Shown here: piece after piece, positions 43,881-51,529 of the stretch
Layout of the letters: each line of letters begins with the position of its first letter
Numbering within the stretch: position 1 is the stretch's first letter
DNA from: Actinoplanes sp. KI2
GTDB taxonomy: Bacteria > Actinomycetota > Actinomycetes > Mycobacteriales > Micromonosporaceae
Length of the DNA: 64,000 nucleotides
Direction of reading: 5' to 3'
Assembly (NCBI RefSeq): GCF_025630775.1
Contig: NZ_JAOSZE010000047.1
Span: 1-64,000, forward strand
The notes under the pieces: generated by a model
Databases searched by the model: none
Seen by the model: the letters and a program-made list of their open reading frames with translations, nothing else
Told to the model about the DNA's origin: nothing
Position numbers and translations under genes: made by a program

Positions 43881-44764
43881 ACCGGACAGTTGGCGTGCTG
43901 GACCATGGCCCGGCTGACCGACCCGAGCATGGTGACCGGGTTCATGCCCACGCCGCGCCGGCCGACCACGACCGCCGCGGCCCGGTGCGAGTAGTCGATC
44001 AGCGCCGGTGCGGGATGCGCGTCGACCGTCAGGTGGTGCACGACGACACCGCCGATGGTGTCGGTCCGCTCGGCGGGTGCGGCGTTGGGCTGGGCATGCA
44101 GCATGACCAGGTGGCATCCGCGCAGGCGGGCCTCGGTCTGGGCGAACGTCACCGCCGGTGTCACCGCCGCGTGGTTGTCCACGCCGACGACGATGGGCAG
44201 CAGGTCAATGCCGGGTCCCGGCGGCCAGTACGGCACCCGAACGACCATGACGACCCCGGAATGCTGGGCGGCCACCCGGTCGCCGACGCTGAGTCCCAGC
44301 GTGGTGCCGACCGCGTGGTGCCGGTGCCCGACGACGAGCAGGTTCGCGGTGCCGCCCTCGATGAGCAGCAGGGAGGCCGCTGATCCGGTCACCAGGTGGC
44401 TGGTCACCGGCACCGCCGGCGCGGCGGCGTGGACCCGGTCGGTCATCCCTTCGAGCAGCCGGAAATCGGCCGCCTTCGTGGTCCGGCGCTCGCCGGGGTG
44501 TTGCACGTGCAGCAGCCTCAGCTCCCAGCCGTGCAGCTCCGCCTCCCGCGCCGCGAGATCCAGCGCCGCGTAGCTGGCCGGCGAATCGTCCACGCCCACC
44601 AGCACCGATCCGGCGGGCGTAGCTTCCAAGGGAGCGTGGGCGGCTGCCGGGGCGGATCGCACCGAGGCCGCGAGAATGCCATGCAGGGCATCCGGCTTGC
44701 CGGCCGGCGGGGCACCGCCGCTTCGGGGCTCCTGGAGGACGCGATACGTGCCGATCTCGTTCAT
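43865..44764 (-). CDS. Tandem universal stress protein
   Basis: This is a 299-aa protein with two UspA domains after a low-complexity N-terminal extension of about 45 residues. Domain 1 (about 52-190) starts VLVGVDDSPASYAALDLA and contains VVGHRHHAVGTTLGLSVGDRVA; domain 2 (about 198-299) starts IVVGVDNHAAVTPAV and ends VGRRGVGMNPVTMLGSVSRAMVQHANCPVFLAG. The G-x2-G-x9-GS nucleotide motif is clear in domain 2 and looser in domain 1. A DosR-like promoter precedes it. It is convergent with the hydrogenase operon. Confidence 0.9.
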   Translation of the reverse strand: MNEIGTYRVLQEPRSGGAPPAGKPDALHGILAASVRSAPAAAHAPLEATPAGSVLVGVDDSPASYAALDLAAREAELHGWELRLLHVQHPGERRTTKAADFRLLEGMTDRVHAAAPAVPVTSHLVTGSAASLLLIEGGTANLLVVGHRHHAVGTTLGLSVGDRVAAQHSGVVMVVRVPYWPPGPGIDLLPIVVGVDNHAAVTPAVTFAQTEARLRGCHLVMLHAQPNAAPAERTDTIGGVVVHHLTVDAHPAPALIDYSHRAAAVVVGRRGVGMNPVTMLGSVSRAMVQHANCPVFLAG

Positions 44765-44806
44765 GACCCACCCCCTGCGCCGTTTCCGACTTTTCCTCCT
44801 TTACCA

Positions 44807-44849
44807 GTACAACGCCGTCATGGCCGCGGTAACCAGGGTCGTTGGTCCC
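44807..44849 (-). promoter_or_regulatory. DosR-like box plus -10 for the tandem usp gene
   Basis: Minus-strand GGGACCAACGACCCT (44849-44835), a 22-bp spacer, then TGTACT (44812-44807). AAAGGAGG-type leader sequence follows before the ATG at 44764. Confidence 0.7.
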
Positions 44850-44877
44850 GCCCGGACGGCACTCCGGCACTACACCG

Positions 44878-46008
44878 TCAGGCCGTTGTTACCGGAACGG
44901 GTTCGTCGGCCGCTTGCCACGTGGTCCTCGCGAGCTCGGTCACCAGGTCGGCCGGGGACTTCGCCCGTCGCCAGGCGGCCCGCTGGCGATCGGCGCCGGT
45001 GCCCCGAGCCGCCAGCGCATCGAGCAGGCCGGCAGCCGTCTCGGCGTCGCCGAGCGTGGCGAGGGCTCGGCCGGTGTGGTCCACGAGGTGGTGCACCAGC
45101 GCCCATGGCTGGGCACGCGCACCGGTCCACGGGTCGACGGCGAGGCCGGTCAGCCCGTGCCGGGCGGCGGCATCGAGGCCGGCGAGGATCGTTGCCCGGC
45201 AGGGGCGGGGTGGCGGTTTCGCCGCGGTGATCTCGGTGAGCGCCGTGGCGACCAGGCCGCGGACGAGTACGGCCAGCAGCAGAGCCGTGTCGGCGTCGGC
45301 GCCGACGTCGGCGACCCGGACCTCGATCGTCGGGTATCGCGGTGACAGCCGGGCGAGCAGGTAGACGCTGCGCTCGTCGAGCGCGGCACCGTGTCCGATC
45401 AGTTTTCCCAGGGCCCGGTCGTAGGCCGCCGCGTCGGTGAACACCGGGGGTGGGCTCGCGGTGGGCCAGCGGGCCTGACTCGGGTAGCGGCGGCTTGCCC
45501 AGCCGGTGTCCCGGCCGTTCTCCACCGGGGAGTTGACGCTGAGCGCGAGCAGGGTGGGCAGCCAGGGCCGGAGCCGGGCCAGGACCTGGACGCCGTGCTC
45601 GCGCGAGGGCACGCCGACGTGGACGTGACAGGCGCAGGTGCCGGAGGCCGCGGTCAGGCGGGGATAACGTCGCGCGAGCTCGCGGTAGCGAAGGTCGTCG
45701 GTGAGCGCGGCCAGCCCCGGTGTCGGGTACGGCGAGGTGCCGCTGGCTACGAGCCGGCAGCCGCACACTCGGGCGGCCTCGGACGCCATATGCCGCAGGC
45801 GCAGCAGTTCGGCGTGCAGCTGGCCGGCGCTGTCGCAGACTCGGGTCGCGGTCTCCAGCTGGTATCGCATCAGCTCGGCGCCCGGCCCGGGCCGGCCGCG
45901 CAGCAGCCGCAGCAGGCGCGGCGCGGCCGGGACCGGGTGTCCGCTGACCGGGTCGAGCAGGAGGAACTCCTCCTCCACGCCGAAGGTCGGCGGCCGGCGC
46001 GCGATCAT
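44878..46008 (-). CDS. YbdK-type carboxylate-amine ligase (glutamate-cysteine ligase family 2)
   Basis: This is a 376-aa protein starting with FGVEEEFLLLDPVSG, the GCS2 signature, then CACHVHVGVPSREHG, SRYPSQARWPTA and YPTIEVRVADVG. Members are ATP-grasp-like ligases with weak glutamate-cysteine ligase activity; the physiological substrate is often unknown. In actinobacteria related proteins also include EgtA. The ATG at 46006-46008 has GAGGAGG 7 bp before it. A DosR-like box upstream puts it in the same regulon. Confidence 0.85.
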   Translation of the reverse strand: MIARRPPTFGVEEEFLLLDPVSGHPVPAAPRLLRLLRGRPGPGAELMRYQLETATRVCDSAGQLHAELLRLRHMASEAARVCGCRLVASGTSPYPTPGLAALTDDLRYRELARRYPRLTAASGTCACHVHVGVPSREHGVQVLARLRPWLPTLLALSVNSPVENGRDTGWASRRYPSQARWPTASPPPVFTDAAAYDRALGKLIGHGAALDERSVYLLARLSPRYPTIEVRVADVGADADTALLLAVLVRGLVATALTEITAAKPPPRPCRATILAGLDAAARHGLTGLAVDPWTGARAQPWALVHHLVDHTGRALATLGDAETAAGLLDALAARGTGADRQRAAWRRAKSPADLVTELARTTWQAADEPVPVTTA

Positions 46009-46114
46009 GTCACCCTCCTCGGCTCGGTGGGGGTCAATGCGCGCCCGTGAGCGGGCGGACGATCGGCGCGGACGTCGTCGCCTGCGCTGCTCGAGATCGC
46101 GCCCGTACAGTCTC

Positions 46115-46157
46115 ACGATCGTCCCGGGGACCCGCCGCCGCCAGGGCCGATGGTCCC
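46115..46157 (-). promoter_or_regulatory. DosR-like box plus -10 for the YbdK-type gene
   Basis: Minus-strand GGGACCATCGGCCCT (46157-46143), a 22-bp spacer, then GATCGT (46120-46115). The leader to the ATG at 46008 is about 100 nt. Confidence 0.65.
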
Positions 46158-46412
46158 CGGCCGCGCGGATGTCGGTCACCACGGTTCAGGGCGACCGCCT
46201 CTGACCGCGTCGCCGTGCTCGGTGCAGCATGGACAGTGAGCCCACCGGTACCTTGGCGAGAGCCTCGGACGGCGGAACCATCAGGCTCGAGCGCCATTGC
46301 CGACGCCCGGGCCCGGCCCCCCTTCCGCCGTGGGTCAGCGAGCAGCGCCGCCGGTGGGCGTCGTCCTGTCCGCCGCGCGCCGGACTCTGCCGCTGCTTAG
46401 GTCCTCCATGCC
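46158..46412. other. Intergenic stretch with no recognisable gene
   Basis: The gap between the divergent ybdK and sqr starts (46009-46490) holds one DosR-like promoter at each side. In the middle 255 bp I find only short, arginine-rich frames without ribosome sites and no stable repeat. Confidence 0.5.
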
Positions 46413-46456
46413 AGGGCCTTCGGCCCCTACGGATCGCGTCGCCTCGCCCATACCGT
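46413..46456 (+). promoter_or_regulatory. DosR-like box plus -10 for the sulfur operon
   Basis: AGGGCCTTCGGCCCC at 46413-46427, a 23-bp spacer, then TACCGT at 46451-46456. The ATG is at 46491 after GAGGAGG. Confidence 0.75.
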
Positions 46457-46490
46457 AGGGGGTATCCAGAACGGCGAGGAGGTGGGCCCG

Positions 46491-47690
46491 ATGCGACGGC
46501 TGCTGGTTCTCGGCGCCGGTACCGCGGGCACGATGGTGGTCAACAAGCTGCGGCGGAGTCTCGCCCGCGCCGACTGGGACATCACCGTCGTCGAGGCCGG
46601 CGACCGGCATTTCTACCAGCCCGGCTTCCTGTTCCTGCCGTTCCGCGCGTACGCGCCGAAGCAGGTCTCCAAGCCCACCCGCGGGCTGATCGCGGAGGGC
46701 GTCGAGCTGGTGCACGGCGAGGTGGACCGGGTGGACCCGGCGGCGAACCGGGTGCTGCTGGCCGACGGCCGGACGCTGCCCTATGACTACCTGGTGATCG
46801 CCACCGGCGTCACGCCCCGCCCGGACCAGACGCCCGGCCTGTTGGACGGCGGCCAGTGGCGCAAGACGATCTTCGACTTCTACACGTACGACGGTGCGGT
46901 CGCGCTGGAGCGGGCCCTGCGGCACTTCGACGGCGGCCGGCTCGTCGTGCACGTCACCGACATGCCGATCAAGTGCCCGGTGGCGCCGCTCGAGTTCGCC
47001 TTCCTCGCCGACGACTTCTTCCGCGGGCGCGGCCTGCGGGACCGGATCGAGCTGGTGTACGCGACACCCTTGCCGGGCGCGTTCACCAAACCGATCGCCG
47101 CCGCCCGCCTCGGGTCCATGCTGGACGATCGCAAGATCTTGGTGGAGCCCGACTTCCTGGTCGAACGGGTCGACGGCACGAGCCTGGTCTCCTACGACGA
47201 GCGGGAGATCCCGTTCGACCTGCTGGTGACCGTGCCGCTGAACATGGGCGCCGACTTCGTGGCCCGCTCGGGCCTGGGCAACGAGCTGAACCTGGTGCCG
47301 GTCGACCGGCACACCATGCTCGCCAAGGCGCACGACAACATCTTCGCGCTCGGCGACGCCAACGACATCCCGACGTCGAAGGCCGGGTCGGTGGCGCACT
47401 TCGCCGTCGACGTGTTCGCCGGCAACTTCGTCGAGCACGCCGCGGGCCGGCCGATGACCGGCAGCTTCGACGGGCACGCCAACTGCTTCGTCGAGTCCGG
47501 CCACGGCCGGGCCCTGCTGATCGACTTCAACTACGACACCCAGCCGCTGCCGGGCCGCTACCCGGTGCCGGTCGCCGGGCCGTTCCGGCTGCTCGGCGAG
47601 TCCGCCGTCAACCACTGGGGCAAGCTCGCGTTCCGGTGGATGTACTGGCACCTGCTGCTGCCGGGGCACATGCCTTCGAAAGGGAAGTGA
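46491..47690 (+). CDS. sqr: Sulfide:quinone oxidoreductase-like flavoprotein
   Basis: This is a 399-aa FAD protein with VLGAGTAGTMVVNKL (dinucleotide site), HFYQPGFLFLPF, DYLVIATGVTPRPDQ and the late FAD segment NIFALGDANDIPTSKAGSVAHF. The segment MPIKCPVAPLEFAFLADD contains a Cys at the position of the catalytic Cys of SQR, but the other redox Cys residues of classical SQR are not obvious, so exact activity is open. It oxidises sulfide and reduces quinone in known members. It is followed by a TusE/DsrC-like and a DsrE-like gene, supporting a sulfur role. Confidence 0.87.
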   Translation: MRRLLVLGAGTAGTMVVNKLRRSLARADWDITVVEAGDRHFYQPGFLFLPFRAYAPKQVSKPTRGLIAEGVELVHGEVDRVDPAANRVLLADGRTLPYDYLVIATGVTPRPDQTPGLLDGGQWRKTIFDFYTYDGAVALERALRHFDGGRLVVHVTDMPIKCPVAPLEFAFLADDFFRGRGLRDRIELVYATPLPGAFTKPIAAARLGSMLDDRKILVEPDFLVERVDGTSLVSYDEREIPFDLLVTVPLNMGADFVARSGLGNELNLVPVDRHTMLAKAHDNIFALGDANDIPTSKAGSVAHFAVDVFAGNFVEHAAGRPMTGSFDGHANCFVESGHGRALLIDFNYDTQPLPGRYPVPVAGPFRLLGESAVNHWGKLAFRWMYWHLLLPGHMPSKGK

Positions 47691-47697
47691 GACAGCC

Positions 47698-48012
47698 ATG
47701 CCAGTCACCACCATCGGCGGCCGCGAGATCCACGTCGACGACGAGGGCTTTCTGACCGCGTACGACGAATGGGATCCCGCTCTGGCCAAGGAGCTCGCCG
47801 CCCGGATCGGCATCGACCTGACCGACGCGCACCGCAAGGCGATCGACTTCGTCCGCGACGACTACCGCGAGCAGGGCGAGACCGCGACCCTGCGCCGGGT
47901 GTCCGTGGTCGGCGGCATCCCGACCAAGGAGCTGTTCACGCTCTTCCCGAAGAAACCGGCCAAGAAGCTGGCGTACGTCGCCGGCCTCCCCAAACCGCAC
48001 GGCTGTGTCTGA
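47698..48012 (+). CDS. TusE/DsrC-family sulfur relay protein
   Basis: This is a 104-aa protein with HVDDEGFLTAYDEWD, GIDLTDAHRKAIDFVRDDY, GGIPTKELFTLFPKKPAKK and the C-terminal tail AGLPKPHGCV. The penultimate Cys is the sulfur-carrying residue of TusE/DsrC proteins. The second Cys of true DsrC, eleven residues earlier, is replaced by Ala or Tyr, so this is TusE-like. It lies 7 bp after sqr and probably receives sulfane sulfur from the SQR or DsrE partner. Confidence 0.93.
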   Translation: MPVTTIGGREIHVDDEGFLTAYDEWDPALAKELAARIGIDLTDAHRKAIDFVRDDYREQGETATLRRVSVVGGIPTKELFTLFPKKPAKKLAYVAGLPKPHGCV

Positions 48013-48025
48013 AAGGGGTTCCGCC

Positions 48026-48538
48026 ATGACCACCGAGACCGCCCCGGCGATCGTGCCCGACTTCGGCGACGACGAGGCCACCGGCCGCAAGCTCGCCATC
48101 ATCTGCTCCAAGGGCAACCTCGACATGGCCTACCCCGGACTGGTGCTGGCCAACGCCGCGCTGGGCGAGGGCGTCGAGACGCACCTGTTCTTCACCTTCT
48201 GGGGCTTCGACATGATCACGAAGTCGCGGATGGGCGAGCTGAAGTTCACCATGCTCGGCAACACCGCGACCCACCTGCCGCAGGGCCTGGGCGGGCTGCC
48301 CGGGATGACCGCGATCGCCACCCGCCAGATGCGCAAGCAGATCACCGAGGTCGGGGTGCCCGACGTGCCGGAGTTCCTCGATCAGATCGTCGCCTCCGGC
48401 GGCCACCTGTGGGCCTGCCGGATGTCTGCCGACATGATGCACCTGAGCAAGGCCGACCTCTACCGCGGCGTCGAGGACATCATCAACGCGTCCGACTTCA
48501 TCGAGAAGACCGCCGGCGCGCAGCTCCTGTTCATCTGA
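48026..48538 (+). CDS. DsrE/DsrF-like (DsrE2) sulfur-transfer protein
   Basis: This is a 170-aa protein. It contains KLAIICSKGNLDMAYPGLVLANAA, HLFFTFWGFDMITK and a C-terminal segment SGGHLWACRMSADMMHL with a conserved Cys, as in the DsrE2/TusD-like family. Such proteins bind persulfide on Cys and pass it to TusE/DsrC. It is the last gene of the sqr operon. The ATG at 48026 is preceded by AAAGGGG. Confidence 0.9.
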   Translation: MTTETAPAIVPDFGDDEATGRKLAIICSKGNLDMAYPGLVLANAALGEGVETHLFFTFWGFDMITKSRMGELKFTMLGNTATHLPQGLGGLPGMTAIATRQMRKQITEVGVPDVPEFLDQIVASGGHLWACRMSADMMHLSKADLYRGVEDIINASDFIEKTAGAQLLFI

Positions 48539-48550
48539 TGAGGCCAGGTC

Positions 48551-49687
48551 TCACCAGCGCAACAGGGCGGCGACACCGTCGGCGTCGGACAGTGGTTCGG
48601 CGACCTCGCGGTCGAGCAGGGTGACCTGCGCGCCGGTACGGTAGGCGAGCTCGATCATCCGCTCCGGAAGATCGGGCTCGGGCCGCAGCGTGCCCCCGTC
48701 GGCCGGCCGTTCCGGGTCGGCCCACAGGCGACCCCGGTCGTCGCGGTGGCCGGCCCAGTGCGCCGATGCGTCGATCAGGAGGTGCCCGACCCGCCCTTCG
48801 GCGAGCAGAGCGAGCGTGTCGCTGAGGCCGCGCGCCGCGTGCCCGCGCCCGAGCGCGGCGCTCACCAACGCTTGCTGCCGGGTTCGCTGCGCGGCGTGCA
48901 GATCACCGGCGACCAGTGCGGCGATCCGCGCGGGCGGCAGCGCCTCGGGTACCGTGCGGTGCGCCGTCGCGAGGCGTTCGCGGGCCGCGCCGGTCAGGCC
49001 GGCGGCGAAGGTGGCGACCAGGCCCGGTTCCCCGGTGACCAGCAGGTGTGCCCAGCCGGAGAACTCGGCCGCGTGGCTCACCCGTCCCGCGGCCCCGGCG
49101 AGGAAGCGGTCGAGGTGGTCCTGCCAACGGCGCCGGCGGTCGTCCAGCTCGTCCCGGTCGTTACCGGCAGTCCTCCCGACCTCGGTGGTCGACTCGTGAC
49201 GCAGCTCGGCGATCGGGCTCAGAAAGCCGTGGCGGGCCTCGAGGACGCGTACGCCGTGCGCTGTCACCGCGACCACACCGGCGGGGTCCCCGGCGCCGTA
49301 CGCCTCGACGAGCGGCCGCAGGTACGGCGACTCGTCCAGCACCACGTGGTCGCCGAGCGAGGCCTGGGTACGGACGGTCCGGATCTCGCCGCCGCTCAGA
49401 CCGGCGAAGAGCGCGCGGCCGCGGCCGGGCGTCGCGCCGCCGGTCAGCCTTCGCAGGTGCGGCTGCAGCTCCGTCAGCCGTGCGGCGAGCCGCGCCTGCC
49501 GGGCCGGTTCACCGCGGTCGCCGAGCGCGGCCGCCACGGCGTGGAGTCCTTTGAACAGCTTCGTCTCCCCGGGAAGACCGCCGGCGGTCTCCTGATCGGG
49601 ATCGACGGTGACGTAGCAGGAGAGCACACCCTCCTGATCGCGCAACTGCGCGACTGCGGTCAGATCGTCACTGTGCATCGCGGACAT
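48551..49687 (-). CDS. eRF1-like bacterial release-factor-family protein (baeRF)
   Basis: This is a 378-aa protein. It begins DLTAVAQLRDQEGVLSCYVTVDPD and has a central HGVRVLEARHGFLSPIAELRHE segment, then a C-terminal domain with GRVGHLLIDASAHWAG and AYRTGAQVTLLDREVAEPL. This layout matches the baeRF group of bacterial proteins related to archaeal/eukaryotic release factor domains 2-3 and L7Ae. They are suspected to act on stalled or resting ribosomes. The ATG at 49685-49687 follows GGAGGTGACAG. A DosR-like promoter precedes it. Confidence 0.8.
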   Translation of the reverse strand: MSAMHSDDLTAVAQLRDQEGVLSCYVTVDPDQETAGGLPGETKLFKGLHAVAAALGDRGEPARQARLAARLTELQPHLRRLTGGATPGRGRALFAGLSGGEIRTVRTQASLGDHVVLDESPYLRPLVEAYGAGDPAGVVAVTAHGVRVLEARHGFLSPIAELRHESTTEVGRTAGNDRDELDDRRRRWQDHLDRFLAGAAGRVSHAAEFSGWAHLLVTGEPGLVATFAAGLTGAARERLATAHRTVPEALPPARIAALVAGDLHAAQRTRQQALVSAALGRGHAARGLSDTLALLAEGRVGHLLIDASAHWAGHRDDRGRLWADPERPADGGTLRPEPDLPERMIELAYRTGAQVTLLDREVAEPLSDADGVAALLRW

Positions 49688-49712
49688 CTGTCACCTCCGC
49701 GGGTTCACGGCA

Positions 49713-49755
49713 AGCATCGCGCGGGTTCGCGCCCGTCGTCAGGGCCGGAGGTCCC
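49713..49755 (-). promoter_or_regulatory. DosR-like box plus -10 for the eRF1-like gene
   Basis: Minus-strand GGGACCTCCGGCCCT (49755-49741), a 22-bp spacer, then GATGCT (49718-49713). The ATG is at 49687. Confidence 0.7.
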
Positions 49756-49783
49756 GTAGCTACGGCCGGTCCGCTCGAGGCCG

Positions 49784-49827
49784 GGGCCCAATGGCCCTGG
49801 CCCGGCGCGCGCTCCCGGCGTTGTGGT
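49784..49827 (+). promoter_or_regulatory. DosR-like box for the GerW gene
   Basis: GGGCCCAATGGCCCT at 49784-49798, identical to the box at 52904. The -10 is weak: TGTGGT or TTGTGG at 49821-49827, 22-23 bp away. Confidence 0.65.
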
Positions 49828-49864
49828 GGAGGTGTTCGGGCCTATGCGAAGGGAGTTGGTCGGC

Positions 49865-50236
49865 ATGACTTCGTCAGAGCCAGCCACGGATGTCCTCGAC
49901 GCGGTGCGAGCCGCGGTGGACGGTACGACCGCCGGCCGGGTGTTCGGAACCCCGGTAAGCGGCGAAGGAATCGTGTTGCTTCCGGTGGCGCGGATCGCCG
50001 GCGGGGGCGGCGGCGGAACCGGGCCGGCCGCCGAGGGCGGCCAGGCGGAAGGCACGGGCGGCGGGTTCGGCACGTCCGGCCGCGGGCTCGGTGTCTTCGT
50101 CATCAAGAACGGCAAGGTGGGCTGGCGTCCGGCGATCGACGTCAACCGCATCGTGCTCGGCGGCCAGGTGGTTGCCGTGGTTGCGCTGCTGGTTCTGCGC
50201 AGCGTCGTGCGCTCTCGCCGGAGCCGCAGAAGGTGA
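49865..50236 (+). CDS. gerW: GerW/YtfJ-family protein
   Basis: This is a 123-aa protein. DAVRAAVDGTTAGRVFG and GEGIVLLPVARI are followed by a long Gly-rich stretch, GRGLGVFVIKNGKVGWRPAID and a C-terminal hydrophobic helix with a basic end. This is the GerW (YtfJ) family, needed for spore germination in Bacillus but widespread in non-sporulating actinobacteria with unknown role. I choose ATG 49865 (AAGGGAG 8 bp upstream) over ATG 49844, because the predicted promoter would leave no ribosome site for the latter. Confidence 0.85.
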   Translation: MTSSEPATDVLDAVRAAVDGTTAGRVFGTPVSGEGIVLLPVARIAGGGGGGTGPAAEGGQAEGTGGGFGTSGRGLGVFVIKNGKVGWRPAIDVNRIVLGGQVVAVVALLVLRSVVRSRRSRRR

Positions 50237-50274
50237 GACTCCACTCCGGACGTCCGGCCTCTACGTCCAGCCGC

Positions 50275-50317
50275 GGGCATTTCGGCCCTGCCCGCGGCGG
50301 GGTCCGGTTTCTACGGT
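50275..50317 (+). promoter_or_regulatory. DosR-like box plus -10 for the nitroreductase gene
   Basis: GGGCATTTCGGCCCT at 50275-50289, a 22-bp spacer, then TACGGT at 50312-50317. The ATG is at 50339. Confidence 0.7.
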
Positions 50318-50338
50318 CAGAGGAGGGAGGTGTCTAAC

Positions 50339-50812
50339 ATGATCATGAGCAGTGCCATGCGGCGCCGGATGTACCGGGGTGGCCGGCCGAGCCGGCTGGC
50401 CCGGGCGCTCAACCGGGTGTCCGCCCTGCAGTTCGGCTCCGGAATTCTGGCCCCGGCCGGCTGGGTCACGATGGAGGTGACCGGCCGCAGATCCGGAAAC
50501 ATGGTGGTCTGCCCGCTGGTCGTGACCCGGTACGAGGGCGAGCGCTACCTGGTGTCGATGCTCGGGGAGAAGGCGAACTGGGTGGCCAACGTCCGGGCCG
50601 CGGGCGGCGACGTCGTGCTGCGTCACGGCCGGCGGGAGCGGGTGCGGCTGGTGGCGGTGGAGCCGGGCGAACGGGCCCCGATCCTGCGCCGGTTCCTGAC
50701 GGTCGCGCCGGGTGCCCGCCCGCACGTGCCGGTCGACCGGCACGCACCGCTGGAGGAGTTCGAGCGGATTGCCGCCGGCTACCCGGTGTTCCGGGTGACC
50801 CCACGGCCTTGA
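50339..50812 (+). CDS. F420-dependent nitroreductase/quinone reductase family (Ddn-like)
   Basis: This is a 157-aa split-barrel protein. VTMEVTGRRSGNMVVCPLVVTRYEG, YLVSMLGEKANWVANVRAAGG and the end YPVFRVTPRP are typical of the deazaflavin (F420)-dependent nitroreductase family that includes Ddn. These enzymes reduce quinones or nitro compounds with F420H2. The ATG follows AGGAGGG by 11 bp; a GTG nine bases earlier would be too close to that site. A DosR-like promoter precedes it. Confidence 0.88.
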   Translation: MIMSSAMRRRMYRGGRPSRLARALNRVSALQFGSGILAPAGWVTMEVTGRRSGNMVVCPLVVTRYEGERYLVSMLGEKANWVANVRAAGGDVVLRHGRRERVRLVAVEPGERAPILRRFLTVAPGARPHVPVDRHAPLEEFERIAAGYPVFRVTPRP

Positions 50813-50878
50813 GGGCCCGGGTCACCGGCCCGTTCTTCGCCAACGGCCGAGGAGCTCGGCGCCGGGCCGGCTGACCGG

Positions 50879-51340
50879 TCAGCGGGGGCACCACCCCTGC
50901 ACGGCCTGCAGCTGCCGGATGGTGGCGGCGGAGAGCCGGGTGTACGCGTCGTGCACGTCCGGCGCGGACGCGTGCGGCAGTTCGGCGTCGAGCAGCACCA
51001 GCACGCGATGCAGGGCCTCGGCGACGGCCCGCGCGGCCTCGGCTCGCCCAAGGTTGCCGCGGGCGAGCAGATGGTCGTAGTCGTCGCGTACCGTCGTGAC
51101 GCCGAACCGCCCGGCCGGGTAACGGCGGAGCAGATCGCGCAGCAGCCGCACCTCGCGCTCCTGCGCCTCGGCGAGGCGGGGGAAGGCCGCGTATCGGTCG
51201 GCGAAGGTGAGCAGCAGATCGTGGGCGACCTGGACCCGGTCGGCGATCTCGGCCAGCCGGGCCCGCTGCCCGAGATCGAGGCGGCCGGCCGGGCGGCTCA
51301 GGACGTCGGCGCCGGAGAACCCGGCCGGATCGAGAAGCAT
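50879..51340 (-). CDS. DUF2202-like ferritin-superfamily protein
   Basis: This is a 153-aa, almost entirely helical protein. The pattern IADRVQVAHDLLLTFADRYA, AEAQEREVRLLRDLLRRYPA, a loop FGVTTVRDDYDHLLARG, then AVAEALHRVLVLLDAELPH and DVHDAYTRLSAATIRQLQAV follows the layout of DUF2202 proteins, which have a ferritin-like bundle. Only some of the expected Glu/His metal ligands are present, so metal binding is uncertain. The start at 51338-51340 follows GGGAGGCTGTC. A DosR-like box and -10 lie about 135 nt further upstream. Confidence 0.6.
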   Translation of the reverse strand: MLLDPAGFSGADVLSRPAGRLDLGQRARLAEIADRVQVAHDLLLTFADRYAAFPRLAEAQEREVRLLRDLLRRYPAGRFGVTTVRDDYDHLLARGNLGRAEAARAVAEALHRVLVLLDAELPHASAPDVHDAYTRLSAATIRQLQAVQGWCPR

Positions 51341-51482
51341 GACAGCCTCCCTGGCTCGGAGCCCATCGGGCACCCGGTCGCGGCGCCGGCGAGCGTCTTG
51401 ACGACGATGGGTCTGGCGGCTCGGTGGCCGTCCCCTGCGGTGGCCGGTCGCCGTGTCGCGAGCGTCCGATGAGCTCGGGTCC

Positions 51483-51526
51483 AGCATCGCTCCGGTGGTC
51501 GGCTGGTGGTCAGGGTCGTTGGTCAC
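51483..51526 (-). promoter_or_regulatory. DosR-like box plus -10 for the DUF2202-like gene
   Basis: Minus-strand GTGACCAACGACCCT (51526-51512), a 23-bp spacer, then GATGCT (51488-51483). The leader would be about 135 nt. Confidence 0.6.
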
Positions 51527-51529
51527 CTG

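Noticed and set aside
46229-46400. Possible small genes in the ybdK-sqr gap
   Set aside because: The frames are arginine-rich, lack ribosome sites and run through the sqr promoter.
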